Assembly (NCBI GenBank): GCA_016180755.1
Contig: JACPAO010000021.1
Span: forward strand, 6,496 to 39,106
DNA from: Methanobacteriota archaeon
Lineage (GTDB): Archaea; Thermoplasmatota; E2; JACPAO01
DNA length: 32,611 bases
Direction of reading: 5' to 3'
The notes under the pieces are model-generated. The model did not search any database. It saw only the letters and a program-made list of their open reading frames with translations, and was not told the origin of the DNA. Below are positions 7,201 to 16,535 of this stretch, piece after piece (position 1 is the first letter of the stretch; each line of letters begins with the position of its first letter). Made by a program: the position numbers and the translations under genes.

Positions 7201-9420
7201 TCAATATACTTCCATACCTTCTTGGCTCGCCACAGCCCGCTTCTTGATTTGGCTCTGGCCCAGTTGCTCCGTGAGCTTGTTGTAGTACTTCACGAGGTCT
7301 TCCGTGACGCTCGCGCGCACCTGCTTCAACGCCCGGTCGAAGTGCTGCTTGTAGACCTTCTTCGCCTTGATGTCCTCGCGCAACGCGAGCATCGCCGCCT
7401 CGCGGCCCAACGCCTCGATGTCGCTTCCGACGAAGCCCTTCGTCAGGGTCGCGATCTCCTCGAGGTTCACGTCCTTCGCAAGCGGCATCTTCCGCGTGTG
7501 CACCTTGAGGATCTCGAGCCGCGCCTTCTCCTCGGGCGCCGTCACAAGGAGCAGCCGGTCGAAGCGGCCGCTGCGAAGCAGGCCGGGATCGATGATGTCC
7601 GGGCGGTTCGTCGCCCCAATGATCACGACGCCTTCCATCGACTCCAGGCCATCGATCGACGTAAGGAGCTGGTTCACGAGGCTCTCCGTCACGTGGCTGC
7701 CTTCGTACGTGCCCCGCCGCGGCGCGATGGAGTCGAGCTCATCGAGGAACACGATCGAGGGCGCGCTCTGCTTCGCTTTCTTGAAGAGTTCCCGCACGGC
7801 CTTCTCGGACTCCCCGACCCACTTCGACAATACTTCGGGGCCTTTTACGGACAGGAAGTTCGCGCCCGACTCGTTGGCGACTGCCTTCGCAAGAAGCGTC
7901 TTGCCCGTGCCGGGCGGGCCGTACAATAGGATGCCCCTGGGCGGACGGATCCCCATGCCCTCGAAGGCCTCGGGGAACTTGAGCGGCCACTCGACGGCCT
8001 CCTTGAGCTGCTGCTTCACCTCTTCCAGGCCGCCGACCTGGTCCCAGGTGATGTTGGGGATCTCGACCATGAACTCGCGGAGCGCCGACGGCTCGACCTT
8101 CTTCAAGGCCTCCTTGAAGTCGCTCATGGTGACGTGCATCTTCTCGAGCACCTCGACCGGGATCGGCTTGTCGAGGTCGATCTCGGGAAGGTACCGGCGC
8201 AGCGCGTGCATCGCCGCCTCGCGAGCGAGCGCCGCCATGTCCGCGCCCACGAACCCGTAGGTGGAATCCGCAAGCGCCTCGAGGTCGAAGTCCTCCGACT
8301 TCGGCATGTTGCGCGTGTGGATCTGGAGGATCTCGATGCGGCCCTGCCGGTCCGGCACGCCGATCTCGATCTCACGGTCGAAGCGACCGGGCCGCCTGAG
8401 CGCGGGATCAATCGAGTCGGGGCGGTTCGTCGCCCCGATCACGATGAGCCGCCCGCGCGACTTCAGGCCGTCCATGAGGGTGAGCATCTGCGACACGACG
8501 CGACGCTCCACCTCGCCCTGGACCTCGTCCCGCTTGGGGGCGATGGCGTCGATCTCGTCGATGAACACGATGGCCGGGTGGTTCTTCTCCGCCTCTTCGA
8601 ACGTCTTGCGCAGGTTCTCTTCCGACTGCCCGTAGAACTTCGACATGATCTCGGGCCCGTTGATCGTGTAGAAGTTCGCGCCCGCCTCGTTCGCGACGGC
8701 CTTCGCGATGAGCGTCTTGCCCGTGCCGGGCGGGCCGTGGAGGAGAACCCCCTTCGGCGGGTCGATGCCGAGGCGCTCGAAGAGTTCCGGGTGCTTGAGG
8801 GGGAGCTCGATCATCTCGCGGACGTTCTGCAGCTCGTCCTGCAGCCCGCCGATGTCCTCGTACGAGACGTGCGGACCCTCCATCGCCTCGCTCGGAGCGG
8901 CCTCCTCGCGGACGATGATCTTCGTCTCCTCGTTGATGAGCACGATGCCTTTCGGCGTCGTCGACACGATCGAGAACGGCAACGCGTTGCCGAAGAGCGC
9001 GATGTTCGGGACGACGACGATGTCGCCCTCGACGATGGGCCGCTTCAAGAGGCCCCGCTTCGCGAGGGTTTCGATACCCTCCCCGAACTGGATCTGCTGA
9101 TCCTCCGCGATGGCCGGGGCGAGCGTCACGACCTTCGCCGGCTTCACCTGCGCCCGACGGATCGTGACCTTGTCCCCGATGCCGACGCCGCAGTTTTTCC
9201 GGGTGAGGTTGTCGATGTGGATGATGCCCTTGCCCTCGTCGCCGGGATGGGACCGCCACACGACAGCCGCGGTCACCTTCGACCCGCGGATCTCGATGAT
9301 GTCGCCCGGCGAGAGCCCGAGCTCGACCCGGGTCTGCCCGTCGAGGCGCGCGCGGCCGTACGAGACGTCCTGTTGCAGGGCCTCGACGACGCGAAGAACA
9401 GCTTCGGTTTTCGGTGGCAT
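7201..9420 (-). CDS. cdc48: Cdc48/VCP-like AAA+ ATPase (double AAA domain)
   Basis: Two Walker A (GPPGTGKT), Walker B (VFIDEIDAI / VFLDELDSI), SRH ATNRPD and N-terminal Cdc48 domain; ATG at 9420 ([11 protein letters not shown]) preferred over the TTG at 9444 in the ORF track. Confidence 0.95.
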   Translation of the reverse strand: MPPKTEAVLRVVEALQQDVSYGRARLDGQTRVELGLSPGDIIEIRGSKVTAAVVWRSHPGDEGKGIIHIDNLTRKNCGVGIGDKVTIRRAQVKPAKVVTLAPAIAEDQQIQFGEGIETLAKRGLLKRPIVEGDIVVVPNIALFGNALPFSIVSTTPKGIVLINEETKIIVREEAAPSEAMEGPHVSYEDIGGLQDELQNVREMIELPLKHPELFERLGIDPPKGVLLHGPPGTGKTLIAKAVANEAGANFYTINGPEIMSKFYGQSEENLRKTFEEAEKNHPAIVFIDEIDAIAPKRDEVQGEVERRVVSQMLTLMDGLKSRGRLIVIGATNRPDSIDPALRRPGRFDREIEIGVPDRQGRIEILQIHTRNMPKSEDFDLEALADSTYGFVGADMAALAREAAMHALRRYLPEIDLDKPIPVEVLEKMHVTMSDFKEALKKVEPSALREFMVEIPNITWDQVGGLEEVKQQLKEAVEWPLKFPEAFEGMGIRPPRGILLYGPPGTGKTLLAKAVANESGANFLSVKGPEVLSKWVGESEKAVRELFKKAKQSAPSIVFLDELDSIAPRRGTYEGSHVTESLVNQLLTSIDGLESMEGVVIIGATNRPDIIDPGLLRSGRFDRLLLVTAPEEKARLEILKVHTRKMPLAKDVNLEEIATLTKGFVGSDIEALGREAAMLALREDIKAKKVYKQHFDRALKQVRASVTEDLVKYYNKLTEQLGQSQIKKRAVASQEGMEVY

Positions 9421-9458
9421 GTCTCCCACGGCCGGATTTCCCAAAGTTATCCGGCGCG

Positions 9459-9465
9459 CTATTTA
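9459..9465. promoter_or_regulatory. AT-rich TATA-like core shared by divergent cdc48 and gamma-carbonic anhydrase genes
   Basis: TATTTAA between the divergent starts 9420(-) and 9509(+), within CGCGCTATTTAACTCTTTAAGCGCG. Confidence 0.45.
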
Positions 9466-9508
9466 ACTCTTTAAGCGCGGGCGCTTCCTCCCAAAGCGCG
9501 GTGAGGCC

Positions 9509-10024
9509 GTGGAAACCACGAAACGACCCCGGATCGACGCGACCTGCTTCGTCCATCCCCGGTCCTCCGTGATCGGCGACGTGACCCTTTCTCGCAACGT
9601 GAGTGTGTGGCCGTTCGCGTCGCTTCGCGGCGACGTCGACCCCATCGTCCTCGGCGAAGGAAGCAACGTCCAGGACGGGTGCGTCATCCACACCGACAAC
9701 GGCTTCCCGGTCACGATCGGGAAGAACGTCACGCTGGGGCACATGGCGATCGTCCACGGGGCCACCGTCGAGGACGATTGCCTCATCGGGATCCGAGCCG
9801 TCGTCCTCAACGGCGCCAAGATCGGTCGGGGGAGCCTCGTCGCGGCCGGCGCCCTCGTCACGCCGGGCACCGACATCCCGCCCAACAGCCTCGTCATGGG
9901 AATGCCGGGCAAAGTGGTGAAGACCGACGCGAAGCTCGCCGATTCGAACCGCCACAACGCCGAACGCTACGTGGGCTACGCGCAGAACCATCGCAAGGGC
10001 GCGTTCGGATCCGTCGGCCCTTGA
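9509..10024 (+). CDS. Gamma-class carbonic anhydrase family protein (left-handed beta-helix)
   Basis: Hexapeptide repeats; SVWPFASLRGDVDPIVLGEGSNVQDGCVIHTDNG, LGHMAIVHG, IGIRAVVLNGAKIG, VMGMPGKVVK. Confidence 0.85.
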   Translation: METTKRPRIDATCFVHPRSSVIGDVTLSRNVSVWPFASLRGDVDPIVLGEGSNVQDGCVIHTDNGFPVTIGKNVTLGHMAIVHGATVEDDCLIGIRAVVLNGAKIGRGSLVAAGALVTPGTDIPPNSLVMGMPGKVVKTDAKLADSNRHNAERYVGYAQNHRKGAFGSVGP

Positions 10025-10075
10025 ACGGCGCGTCGGCCGATGCGACTAACAAGACCAGCAACGTTTAGTAGATTG

Positions 10076-10600
10076 ATGGAGCCCAGTCCCCTCGTGAAGG
10101 TCGCCTCGAGTCTGCTCGTCCTCCTTCTTGCGTCGTCGGGCTGCATCGCCCTCGACGACGCCTCGCTCCTTTCCGACCTTCCCCGGCGGCCCGACGGGCC
10201 CGCCCCGTTCCACGCCCTGCGCGGCCCCGACTTCGGCGACAGCTCGATGGCCTCGCCGCTACGACTCGTCATCGACACCGAGGACGAGTGGCAGGACTTC
10301 TGGCGCGACTTCATGAAGGGAAGCGGCGAAGACCCCGATCCACCGGGCGTCCACTTCGGCGAACGGTTCGTCGTCGTCGCGAGCCGCGGCCGGCAGGGAA
10401 GTTCGGGGCCCGGCATCCTCATCGCATCGATCGCGTGGGACGGCGACTACACGGTCCGCGTGGACCACACGGACGTGCGCGGCTGCGCCGCCGCGGCCGT
10501 CATGACGCATCCCCTTGTCGCCGTCGAGGTGGACCGCATGGGGCCGGGCGCGCCCAGCGTCACCTTCGCGCAAAACGCCACGAAGATCCGCGACTGCTAG
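10076..10600 (+). CDS. Putative lipoprotein, possibly PrcB-like
   Basis: Lipobox LLASSGC; FGERFVVVASRGRQGSSGPGILIASI segment; start trimmed to ATG 10076. Confidence 0.55.
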   Translation: MEPSPLVKVASSLLVLLLASSGCIALDDASLLSDLPRRPDGPAPFHALRGPDFGDSSMASPLRLVIDTEDEWQDFWRDFMKGSGEDPDPPGVHFGERFVVVASRGRQGSSGPGILIASIAWDGDYTVRVDHTDVRGCAAAAVMTHPLVAVEVDRMGPGAPSVTFAQNATKIRDC

Positions 10601-10644
10601 CCGCCACCACAAACCAATTGTAAGCACCCGGCATCCGCGCGCCC

Positions 10645-12006
10645 GTGGTGGAGATCCGCGGTCTCCGAGGCGTCGAGTTCGACCCGACCAAGGTCGAGCT
10701 CGGGAAGGTCGTCGCTCCGCCTTTCGACGTCATCAACGACGAGGAGCGCCAACGCCTTGCCAAGCTGAGCCCGTACAACATCGCCCACGTGACGCTACCC
10801 AAGGTGCCCCGCGGCGGCAAGACGAAGGACCCGCACGAGCACGCCGCCCACCTCATCGACACGTGGCTCGGCGAGGGCGTCCTCAAGGAGCAGGCCGAAG
10901 AGGCCGTCTACGCCTACGAGATCTGGTACACCTGGCGCCACCAGGAGAAGCGCATGCGGGGCGTCCTCGTCGGCCTCAAGGTCGACCCCACCTACAAGCA
11001 GGTCGTCCCCCACGAACGAATCTTCGACAAGCCCGCCGAGGAGCGCCTCAAACTCCTTCGCGCCACGACGTTCGACCTCGAACCCATCTGGCTCCTCTAC
11101 TCCGGGAAGTCCGTCGAAGAGACCTTGTGGGCGTACATCGACGGCGCCGGCGAGGCGCCCGACATCCTCGTCACCGGGCCCGACGGCGCCATCCACAAGC
11201 TGTGGCGCGTCGTCGACCCCGCCGTGGCCGGCACCGTCCTCGAGGGCCTCAAGGGCCGCAAGGCCTACATCGCCGACGGCCACCACCGGTACGCGACCGC
11301 CGTCAAATACGCCGAGGAACGCCGGCTGCGTGAGTACCGACCCTCGAAGACCGCCGCCTACGAGTTCAAGATGGTCCTTCTTACCAACATGAACGACGCC
11401 GGGCTCGGCATCCGGCCCACGCACCGCGTCGTCAAGGCACCCAAGAAAGTGGACCTGGCCGCGTTGCGCGTGAAGCTGTCGCAGGACTTTGACATCACGG
11501 AGCACACGGGCCACGCGAACAAGCTCGGCGAGGAGATGCTCGTCACGCTCGAACGATCGGCCTCCGCCCTCCCGAACGCGCACCTGTTCGCCCTGTACGG
11601 GGGCGACGCGAGCCGGTACTGGCTCCTGCGGGCGAGGGAGAACGTCCTTCCGGAGTCCGTCGCGCCGGGCCGGAGTTTCACTTGGCGCAGCATCGACACG
11701 GCCTTCCTCCAGAAGCTCGTGCTCGAGAAGGGCGTCGGCATCCCCGAAAAGAAATGGGGCGACGACGTCTACTACACGCGCGACGAGGCCGAGGCGGTGT
11801 CCCTCGTCACGGCCAAGAAGGCCTCCCTTGCCGTGTTCCACCTCCCGACGAAGCTCGCGCAGCTTCGCGCCATCGCCGACGGGGCCGAGGTGATGCCGCC
11901 CAAGTCCACCTACTTCACGCCGAAACCCCTCTCGGGCCTCGTCCTCCACCGGATCGGCAAGGCGGAGCCCCTCGTGGAAGGCCCCCGGCGACGCTTCACG
12001 TCGTAG
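10645..12006 (+). CDS. DUF1015 family protein
   Basis: N-terminus MVEIRGLRGVEFDPTKVELGKVVAPPFDVINDEERQRLAKLSPYNIAHVTLP and YIADGHHRYATAVKYAEE are characteristic. Confidence 0.85.
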   Translation: MVEIRGLRGVEFDPTKVELGKVVAPPFDVINDEERQRLAKLSPYNIAHVTLPKVPRGGKTKDPHEHAAHLIDTWLGEGVLKEQAEEAVYAYEIWYTWRHQEKRMRGVLVGLKVDPTYKQVVPHERIFDKPAEERLKLLRATTFDLEPIWLLYSGKSVEETLWAYIDGAGEAPDILVTGPDGAIHKLWRVVDPAVAGTVLEGLKGRKAYIADGHHRYATAVKYAEERRLREYRPSKTAAYEFKMVLLTNMNDAGLGIRPTHRVVKAPKKVDLAALRVKLSQDFDITEHTGHANKLGEEMLVTLERSASALPNAHLFALYGGDASRYWLLRARENVLPESVAPGRSFTWRSIDTAFLQKLVLEKGVGIPEKKWGDDVYYTRDEAEAVSLVTAKKASLAVFHLPTKLAQLRAIADGAEVMPPKSTYFTPKPLSGLVLHRIGKAEPLVEGPRRRFTS

Positions 12007-12015
12007 TGCGCGCGG

Positions 12016-12639
12016 CTACCGGGGCAGCCGTCGCAGCAGCCGCACGTGGAACCGCGCGTCCCCCGCGATCTCGGGATGGAACGCGAGCGCGATGAGGTTT
12101 CCTTCCTCGGCCGCCACGATGCGCCCGTCGAACGTCGCGAGGACCCGGCTCCGCCCCCAGACCCGCGTGATGGCCGGCGCCCGGATGAACACGGCGTGGA
12201 CCCGATCCTTCTCCCCCTTCACGACGAGGTCCGTCTCGAAGGACTCCCGCTGCCTTCCGAACGCGTTCCGATCGACTGCGATGTCCATCGCCGCGATGAG
12301 CTCGGTATGCGTCTTCTCGACCTGGTTGTCCCCCTCCTTCGCGAGCAGGATGGCCCCCGCGCACGTCCCCAGCACCGGGAGCCCGTCGTCCCGGATCCTC
12401 CGCTGGAGGACGCCGAGGGCTCCGGTCTTCACGAGGAGCTTGCTGATGGTGGTGGATTCCCCGCCCGGGATGACGACGGTGTCCGCCTTCTTCGCATCCT
12501 CGGCCGTGCGAAGCGGGACGACGTCCCCCGTGAGCCCCAGATGCGACAGCGCAGCCTGCGAAATCTCCACGTGCTCGCTCACGTCCCCCTGGACGGAAAC
12601 GACACCGATTCGGACGCGCCGCGCCACGGCCAAGTCCAT
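12016..12639 (-). CDS. pdxT: Pyridoxal 5'-phosphate synthase glutaminase subunit PdxT
   Basis: IGVVSVQGDVSEH, VIPGGESTTISKL, PVLGTCAGAILLA, C-terminal HPEI; start trimmed to ATG 12639. Confidence 0.9.
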   Translation of the reverse strand: MDLAVARRVRIGVVSVQGDVSEHVEISQAALSHLGLTGDVVPLRTAEDAKKADTVVIPGGESTTISKLLVKTGALGVLQRRIRDDGLPVLGTCAGAILLAKEGDNQVEKTHTELIAAMDIAVDRNAFGRQRESFETDLVVKGEKDRVHAVFIRAPAITRVWGRSRVLATFDGRIVAAEEGNLIALAFHPEIAGDARFHVRLLRRLPR

Positions 12640-12671
12640 GCCGCCCCCGCCTTTAATCTGCCGCCGCGAGG

Positions 12672-13304
12672 TTATGGCGCGGCCACCGCGTCGATCCGCT
12701 GGCGACGCAGGATCGGCCGCTCGAGGAAACCGTCGAGGGTGCTCAAGCGCCCGAAGGCGCACGACGGAAAGTCGGCCAACTCGGGAGACCCAATCTGGAG
12801 GAGCCGCCGCATGAGGCGGCCCACGAGCACCGCGTCTTCATGCGCCCGGTGGAACCGTTCATGCTCGATCCCAAGGGCCCGCACGAGCGAAACGAGCCGG
12901 TAGCTCCACAGGTGCGGCAGGAGACGCCGCGCGATCCGCACCGAGTCGTAGACGGGAAGGGCAGGCAAGGGATACTCGAGGCGCTCCGCGTTCCCCGCGA
13001 GGATGCTCGCGTCGAAGGCGGCGTTGTGCGCCACCAGCGCCGCGCCCTCCACGAACGCGAAGAACCGGTCGAACGCGTCGACCACGTCCGGCGCGTCGTG
13101 GACCATCGCGTCCGTGATCCCGTGGATCCGCGTCACCTCGGACGGGACCCGGATCCCGGGGTTCACGAGCATCGAGAAATCCTCGACGTGGCCGTCCGCG
13201 AAGAACCGTCGCGCGCCCACCTCGACGGGCCTCGACCATCGCGGGAGTCCCGTCGTCTCCAAGTCGAACGCGACCCAATCCATCCGGACCCCAAGGCGAC
13301 CCAC
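12672..13304 (-). CDS. DnaQ-like 3'-5' exonuclease (DEDDh)
   Basis: AFDLETTGL, IHGITDAMV, VAHNAAFDASIL, HRAHEDAVLVGRLM. Confidence 0.85.
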   Translation of the reverse strand: MGRLGVRMDWVAFDLETTGLPRWSRPVEVGARRFFADGHVEDFSMLVNPGIRVPSEVTRIHGITDAMVHDAPDVVDAFDRFFAFVEGAALVAHNAAFDASILAGNAERLEYPLPALPVYDSVRIARRLLPHLWSYRLVSLVRALGIEHERFHRAHEDAVLVGRLMRRLLQIGSPELADFPSCAFGRLSTLDGFLERPILRRQRIDAVAAP

Positions 13305-13347
13305 GCGCCTATGGCTTCGACGGGGGGACGCGTGAAAGTCGCTCCCA

Positions 13348-13361
13348 CCTAGTGCCTAACT
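13348..13361 (-). repeat. 14-bp dispersed repeat, copy 9
   Basis: Exact CCTAGTGCCTAACT on +. Confidence 0.95.
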
Positions 13362-13426
13362 CGAAGGAAAACCATCTCAACCGCCGCCGGCCTTCTCCGC
13401 CCCGGAGCACCCGCCCTGCAGCCGGA

Positions 13427-14183
13427 AAAATTCCCCTACGTCACCGCCACTATCATCGTCATCAACCTCGCCGTCGCCCACTTCGTCACCGGCTGGGTCC
13501 CCACGGAGGAGTCGATCCGGCCCGTCGCCTTTTCCGCGACGAGCTGGCAAGACCGGCCCGAGACCTTCCTCTTCAGCATCTTCGCCCACGGCGGCATCCT
13601 CCACATCGCGATGAACACGCTCGCGCTCCTTTCGCTCGGACCCTTCGTGGAACGTGGACTCAAAGCCGTCCGCTTCACCGCCCTCTACCTCCTTGCCGGC
13701 TTCGGCGGCAACGTCGCCCACGCCCTCTTCCAGCCCGACCTCCCAACGGTCGGCGCAAGCGGGGCGATCTTCGGGCTCCTCGGCGTCGTCCTCGTCCTCG
13801 CGCCCACCATGAACGTCCTCATCCTCAACCTCATCCCCGCCCCCATCCTCATCGTCGGCGCCCTGTACGCCGTGCTCGTCCCCTACCTGACGAGCTTCAA
13901 CGACGTCGTCCCCATCGCGCACGAGGCCCACATCGGCGGCATGGTCGCGGGCATCGCCTTCGCCATCACGATCAACCCAAGGTGGACGCTCATCGTCGCG
14001 CCCGCGGGCGCCCTCATCTTCCTGTCGCTCTCGTTCCTCGTCGCGGAACTCGTGCGCACCGACTTCGACCTCACGAAGGTCCCGCCGTACGTCGCGCTCG
14101 CGCTGGTCGTCGCGGGATACGCGTACCTCGTTGCGATGGAGAAGCGTCGAAGGCGGAGCACGGCCACGAGAGTGCCCACCTAG
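13427..14183 (+). CDS. Rhomboid family intramembrane serine protease (5' end uncertain, probable frameshift)
   Basis: Frame of ORF 13611..14183 extends upstream as EKFPYVTATIIVINLAVAHFVTGW...FLFSIFAHGGILHIAMN without a start codon; catalytic GASGAIFG and HEAHIGGM present. Confidence 0.75.
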
Positions 14184-14192
14184 TGCCTAACT
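14179..14192 (-). repeat. 14-bp dispersed repeat, copy 10, in the loop of an AGTGCCC/GGGCACT hairpin
   Basis: Exact CCTAGTGCCTAACT on +; supplies the rhomboid stop codon TAG. Confidence 0.95.
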
Positions 14193-14250
14193 GGGCACTT
14201 TCACCAGGCCCCGCCGAAAGGATACAAGGCGGCGGACCCTCCCGCACGTC

Positions 14251-14613
14251 ATGTTCCAAGGACTCCGTACCGTAATCTACGACGCTGAGGACCTTCCGAA
14301 AACGAAGGCGTGGTTCGAGAAGGTGACCGGCAAGAAGCCGTACTTCGACCAGCCCTTCTACGTCGGATTCAACGTCGGCGGCTTCGAACTGGGCCTCGAC
14401 CCGGCCCGGCAAAAGGTCTCCGCCGGCGGGGCGAGCGTCGCCTACTGGGGGGTCGCCGACGCGACGCAGGCCGTGAAACGCTTGGGAAAACTGGGCGCGA
14501 CCGTGGTGGAACCCGTGAAGGAGGTCGGCGAAGGCATCAAGGTCGCCACCGTCCGGAGCCCCTTCGGACACGTCATCGGCATCATCGAGAACCCGCACTT
14601 CAAGCCTGATTGA
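14251..14613 (+). CDS. VOC (glyoxalase/dioxygenase) superfamily protein
   Basis: 120 aa, YDAEDLPKTKAWFEKVTGKKPYF...GFELGLD...VRSPFGHVIGIIENPHF. Confidence 0.8.
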   Translation: MFQGLRTVIYDAEDLPKTKAWFEKVTGKKPYFDQPFYVGFNVGGFELGLDPARQKVSAGGASVAYWGVADATQAVKRLGKLGATVVEPVKEVGEGIKVATVRSPFGHVIGIIENPHFKPD

Positions 14614-14749
14614 ACGCACTTTCACTCCACCGCTCCAAACCACTATCCGTATCTTCGACCGTTCTCTTGTCGTCGGACTCTCCAGGGGTGCACCCACGTC
14701 AGCCACGTATGAGCGCGAACTGAAAGGGATTCTCGGCGGCGACGCCAAG

Positions 14750-15229
14750 GTGCTGCCCGCGGTCGTGAAGACGCTCGGGGCCGACCATCGCGTCGCCTAC
14801 GAATCCGCCGCCGTTTCCCCGTTCCTCGTGGTGCGAGCCGCCGGCAGCCTCGGCGCCGACCTCGTCGCGCTCCGCCACGACCTCGGCTTCCTCATCGAGG
14901 TGAAATCGAGCAAGGACGACCTCCTCCACTTCACGAGCTCCCCCCGGCTCGTCGAACAGATCAACATCATCCGCGAGCAGTGCGAACGCAGCGGCGTCCT
15001 CCCCATCTACGCGTTCCGCCTCAAGGGCGTCCGCGGCGACGCCTGGCGGCTCTTCACGCTTCCCGACATGCGGATCAACGGCCGCACCGGCCTCCTCTAC
15101 GAGCGCCTCCCCAAGATCGAGCGGACCGCGAAGGGGAACCTCGTGCTTCGGTGGAAGAACGGGATGCCGCTCGCCCGCTTCCTCGACTACGTCAAGGCCG
15201 GCCCCGTCTTCACGACGGTCGCGGTTTAG
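14750..15229 (+). CDS. Holliday junction resolvase Hjc-like PD-(D/E)XK nuclease
   Basis: AAGSLGADLVALRHDLGFLIEVKSSKDDLLHFTSSPRLVEQI matches the Hjc-type catalytic core; coding similarity probably extends upstream of 14750 (ATYERELKGILGGDAKVL). Confidence 0.65.
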   Translation: MLPAVVKTLGADHRVAYESAAVSPFLVVRAAGSLGADLVALRHDLGFLIEVKSSKDDLLHFTSSPRLVEQINIIREQCERSGVLPIYAFRLKGVRGDAWRLFTLPDMRINGRTGLLYERLPKIERTAKGNLVLRWKNGMPLARFLDYVKAGPVFTTVAV

Positions 15230-15908
15230 CGGGCGCCACCACGACGAACTCCTCGAGTTTGCGCGTCTTGAACCGCGACTCGAGGGCCCTCGCCGTCTCC
15301 CATGAAAGCCTCGTGCCGGTCGGGAGCGTGCCACGCTGCTTGTAGTACGCCTCAAGGAACGCAATGGTGATCGGGTCCGTCGCATACCCAGAACCAACCG
15401 GCAACCCGATCTCTTTCTCGAGGGGACGGCCCATGCGGGCCACCTCGCGGTCCCGCTGGACCTTCGCGATGATCGACGCCGCGGAGACCACGGGGTAGGT
15501 GGCGTCCGCCTTGTGCTCCGCCACGACCCGCATGACACCTGCCTCCGGGCCGAGGTGGCGAAGGATGTCCCGGCCGAACCGCGTCGCGACGACGTCCGCC
15601 GCGTCCACGAAGAGCTCCGTCACGCCGAGCTTGCGCGCGATCACGGCGAACGCGCTTACCTCGATCTCGTTGAGCGTCTCGCCCCCTCGACGCTGGTCGA
15701 TGTCAGCGGCCTCGATGTGGATGCTCTCGACCCGACGCGCGACGCCCTCGATCTCGCGCGCCAGGCGGGTCCGTTTCTCGGGGGAAACGACCTTCGAGTC
15801 GCGCACGCCAAGGGCTTGGAACATCGCCTGGTCGGCCCCGCTCACGCCCGCGACGACCATGGGGCCGAAGACCGGGCCTCGGCCGGCTTCGTCGATGCCC
15901 CCGATCAT
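15210..15908 (-). CDS. rnhB: Ribonuclease HII
   Basis: MIGGIDEAGRGPVFGPMVVAGV, DSKVVSPEKRTRLA, AASIIAKVQRDREV. Confidence 0.93.
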   Translation of the reverse strand: MIGGIDEAGRGPVFGPMVVAGVSGADQAMFQALGVRDSKVVSPEKRTRLAREIEGVARRVESIHIEAADIDQRRGGETLNEIEVSAFAVIARKLGVTELFVDAADVVATRFGRDILRHLGPEAGVMRVVAEHKADATYPVVSAASIIAKVQRDREVARMGRPLEKEIGLPVGSGYATDPITIAFLEAYYKQRGTLPTGTRLSWETARALESRFKTRKLEEFVVVAPAKPRPS

Positions 15909-16039
15909 GGTCCGTCCCAGGGTGGCTTCCCCTTGTTAATCCTGTCGCACGAGACGCTTCGCGCTCCGTGGCGTCGGTCCGCCTCCCAAGCCGCGACCGA
16001 ACCCCTATAAGCGCCACCATCGTACGGAAAGGGGCTCCA

Positions 16040-16534
16040 ATGGTGGACACGCTCGGCCTGACCATCTTCCTCATCGGCATCGCGCTCGTCGTCCTCGAGC
16101 TCACCCAACCCGGCTACTTCATCGGCGTCGTCGGCACGGTCGGCGTCATCGTCGGACTGATCCAGATGGGCTATCCGGGCTTCCTGCTCAGCTGGTGGAG
16201 CCCGCCGGTCTCCGCGGTCGTCGCCCTCGCCGCGAGCCTTGCCTCCATCCAGTTCTACAAGAAGTTCGCGCCGCCCGCCCGTGCGCCGGAGACGCTGTCG
16301 AGCGATGCGCTCGTCGGGCACGCCGGACGCGTCGTCGTGCGCGTCGAACCGGACAACATGCACGGAAAGGTCAAGGTCGGCGGGATCGTGTGGAGCGCCG
16401 AAGCCGAAAAGGACCCCATCGACGTCGGGGCGGACGTCACGGTCACGCGCGTCGAGGGCGTCCACCTCATCGTGAAGAAGGGCTTGCCGCAGCCGCCCGA
16501 AGTTGTCGTCCCCGCATTAGGAGGAATTGGTTAG
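16040..16534 (+). CDS. NfeD-family membrane protein
   Basis: MVDTLGLTIFLIGIALVVLELTQPGYFIGVVG N-terminus plus C-terminal OB-fold-like domain; directly upstream of an SPFH gene; start trimmed to ATG 16040. Confidence 0.85.
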   Translation: MVDTLGLTIFLIGIALVVLELTQPGYFIGVVGTVGVIVGLIQMGYPGFLLSWWSPPVSAVVALAASLASIQFYKKFAPPARAPETLSSDALVGHAGRVVVRVEPDNMHGKVKVGGIVWSAEAEKDPIDVGADVTVTRVEGVHLIVKKGLPQPPEVVVPALGGIG

Positions 16535-16535
16535 C

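Noticed and set aside
8408-9991. 527-aa minus ORF and 8134..9474 plus 446-aa ORF over cdc48
   Set aside because: High-GC shadow ORFs overlapping the well-supported cdc48 frame; Arg/Asp/Pro-biased composition.
72-14192. Repeat interpreted as a standard integron attC array (GTTAGGC fits GTTRRRY)
   Set aside because: Most copies have a single core without a paired partner, orientation flips, no integrase is visible, and the flanking genes have mixed orientation. Only the 3764-3802 pair is attC-like, so it is kept as a hypothesis under that finding only.
72-14192. Repeat interpreted as CRISPR
   Set aside because: Only 14 bp, irregular spacing of hundreds of bp to kb with genes between copies, no cas genes.
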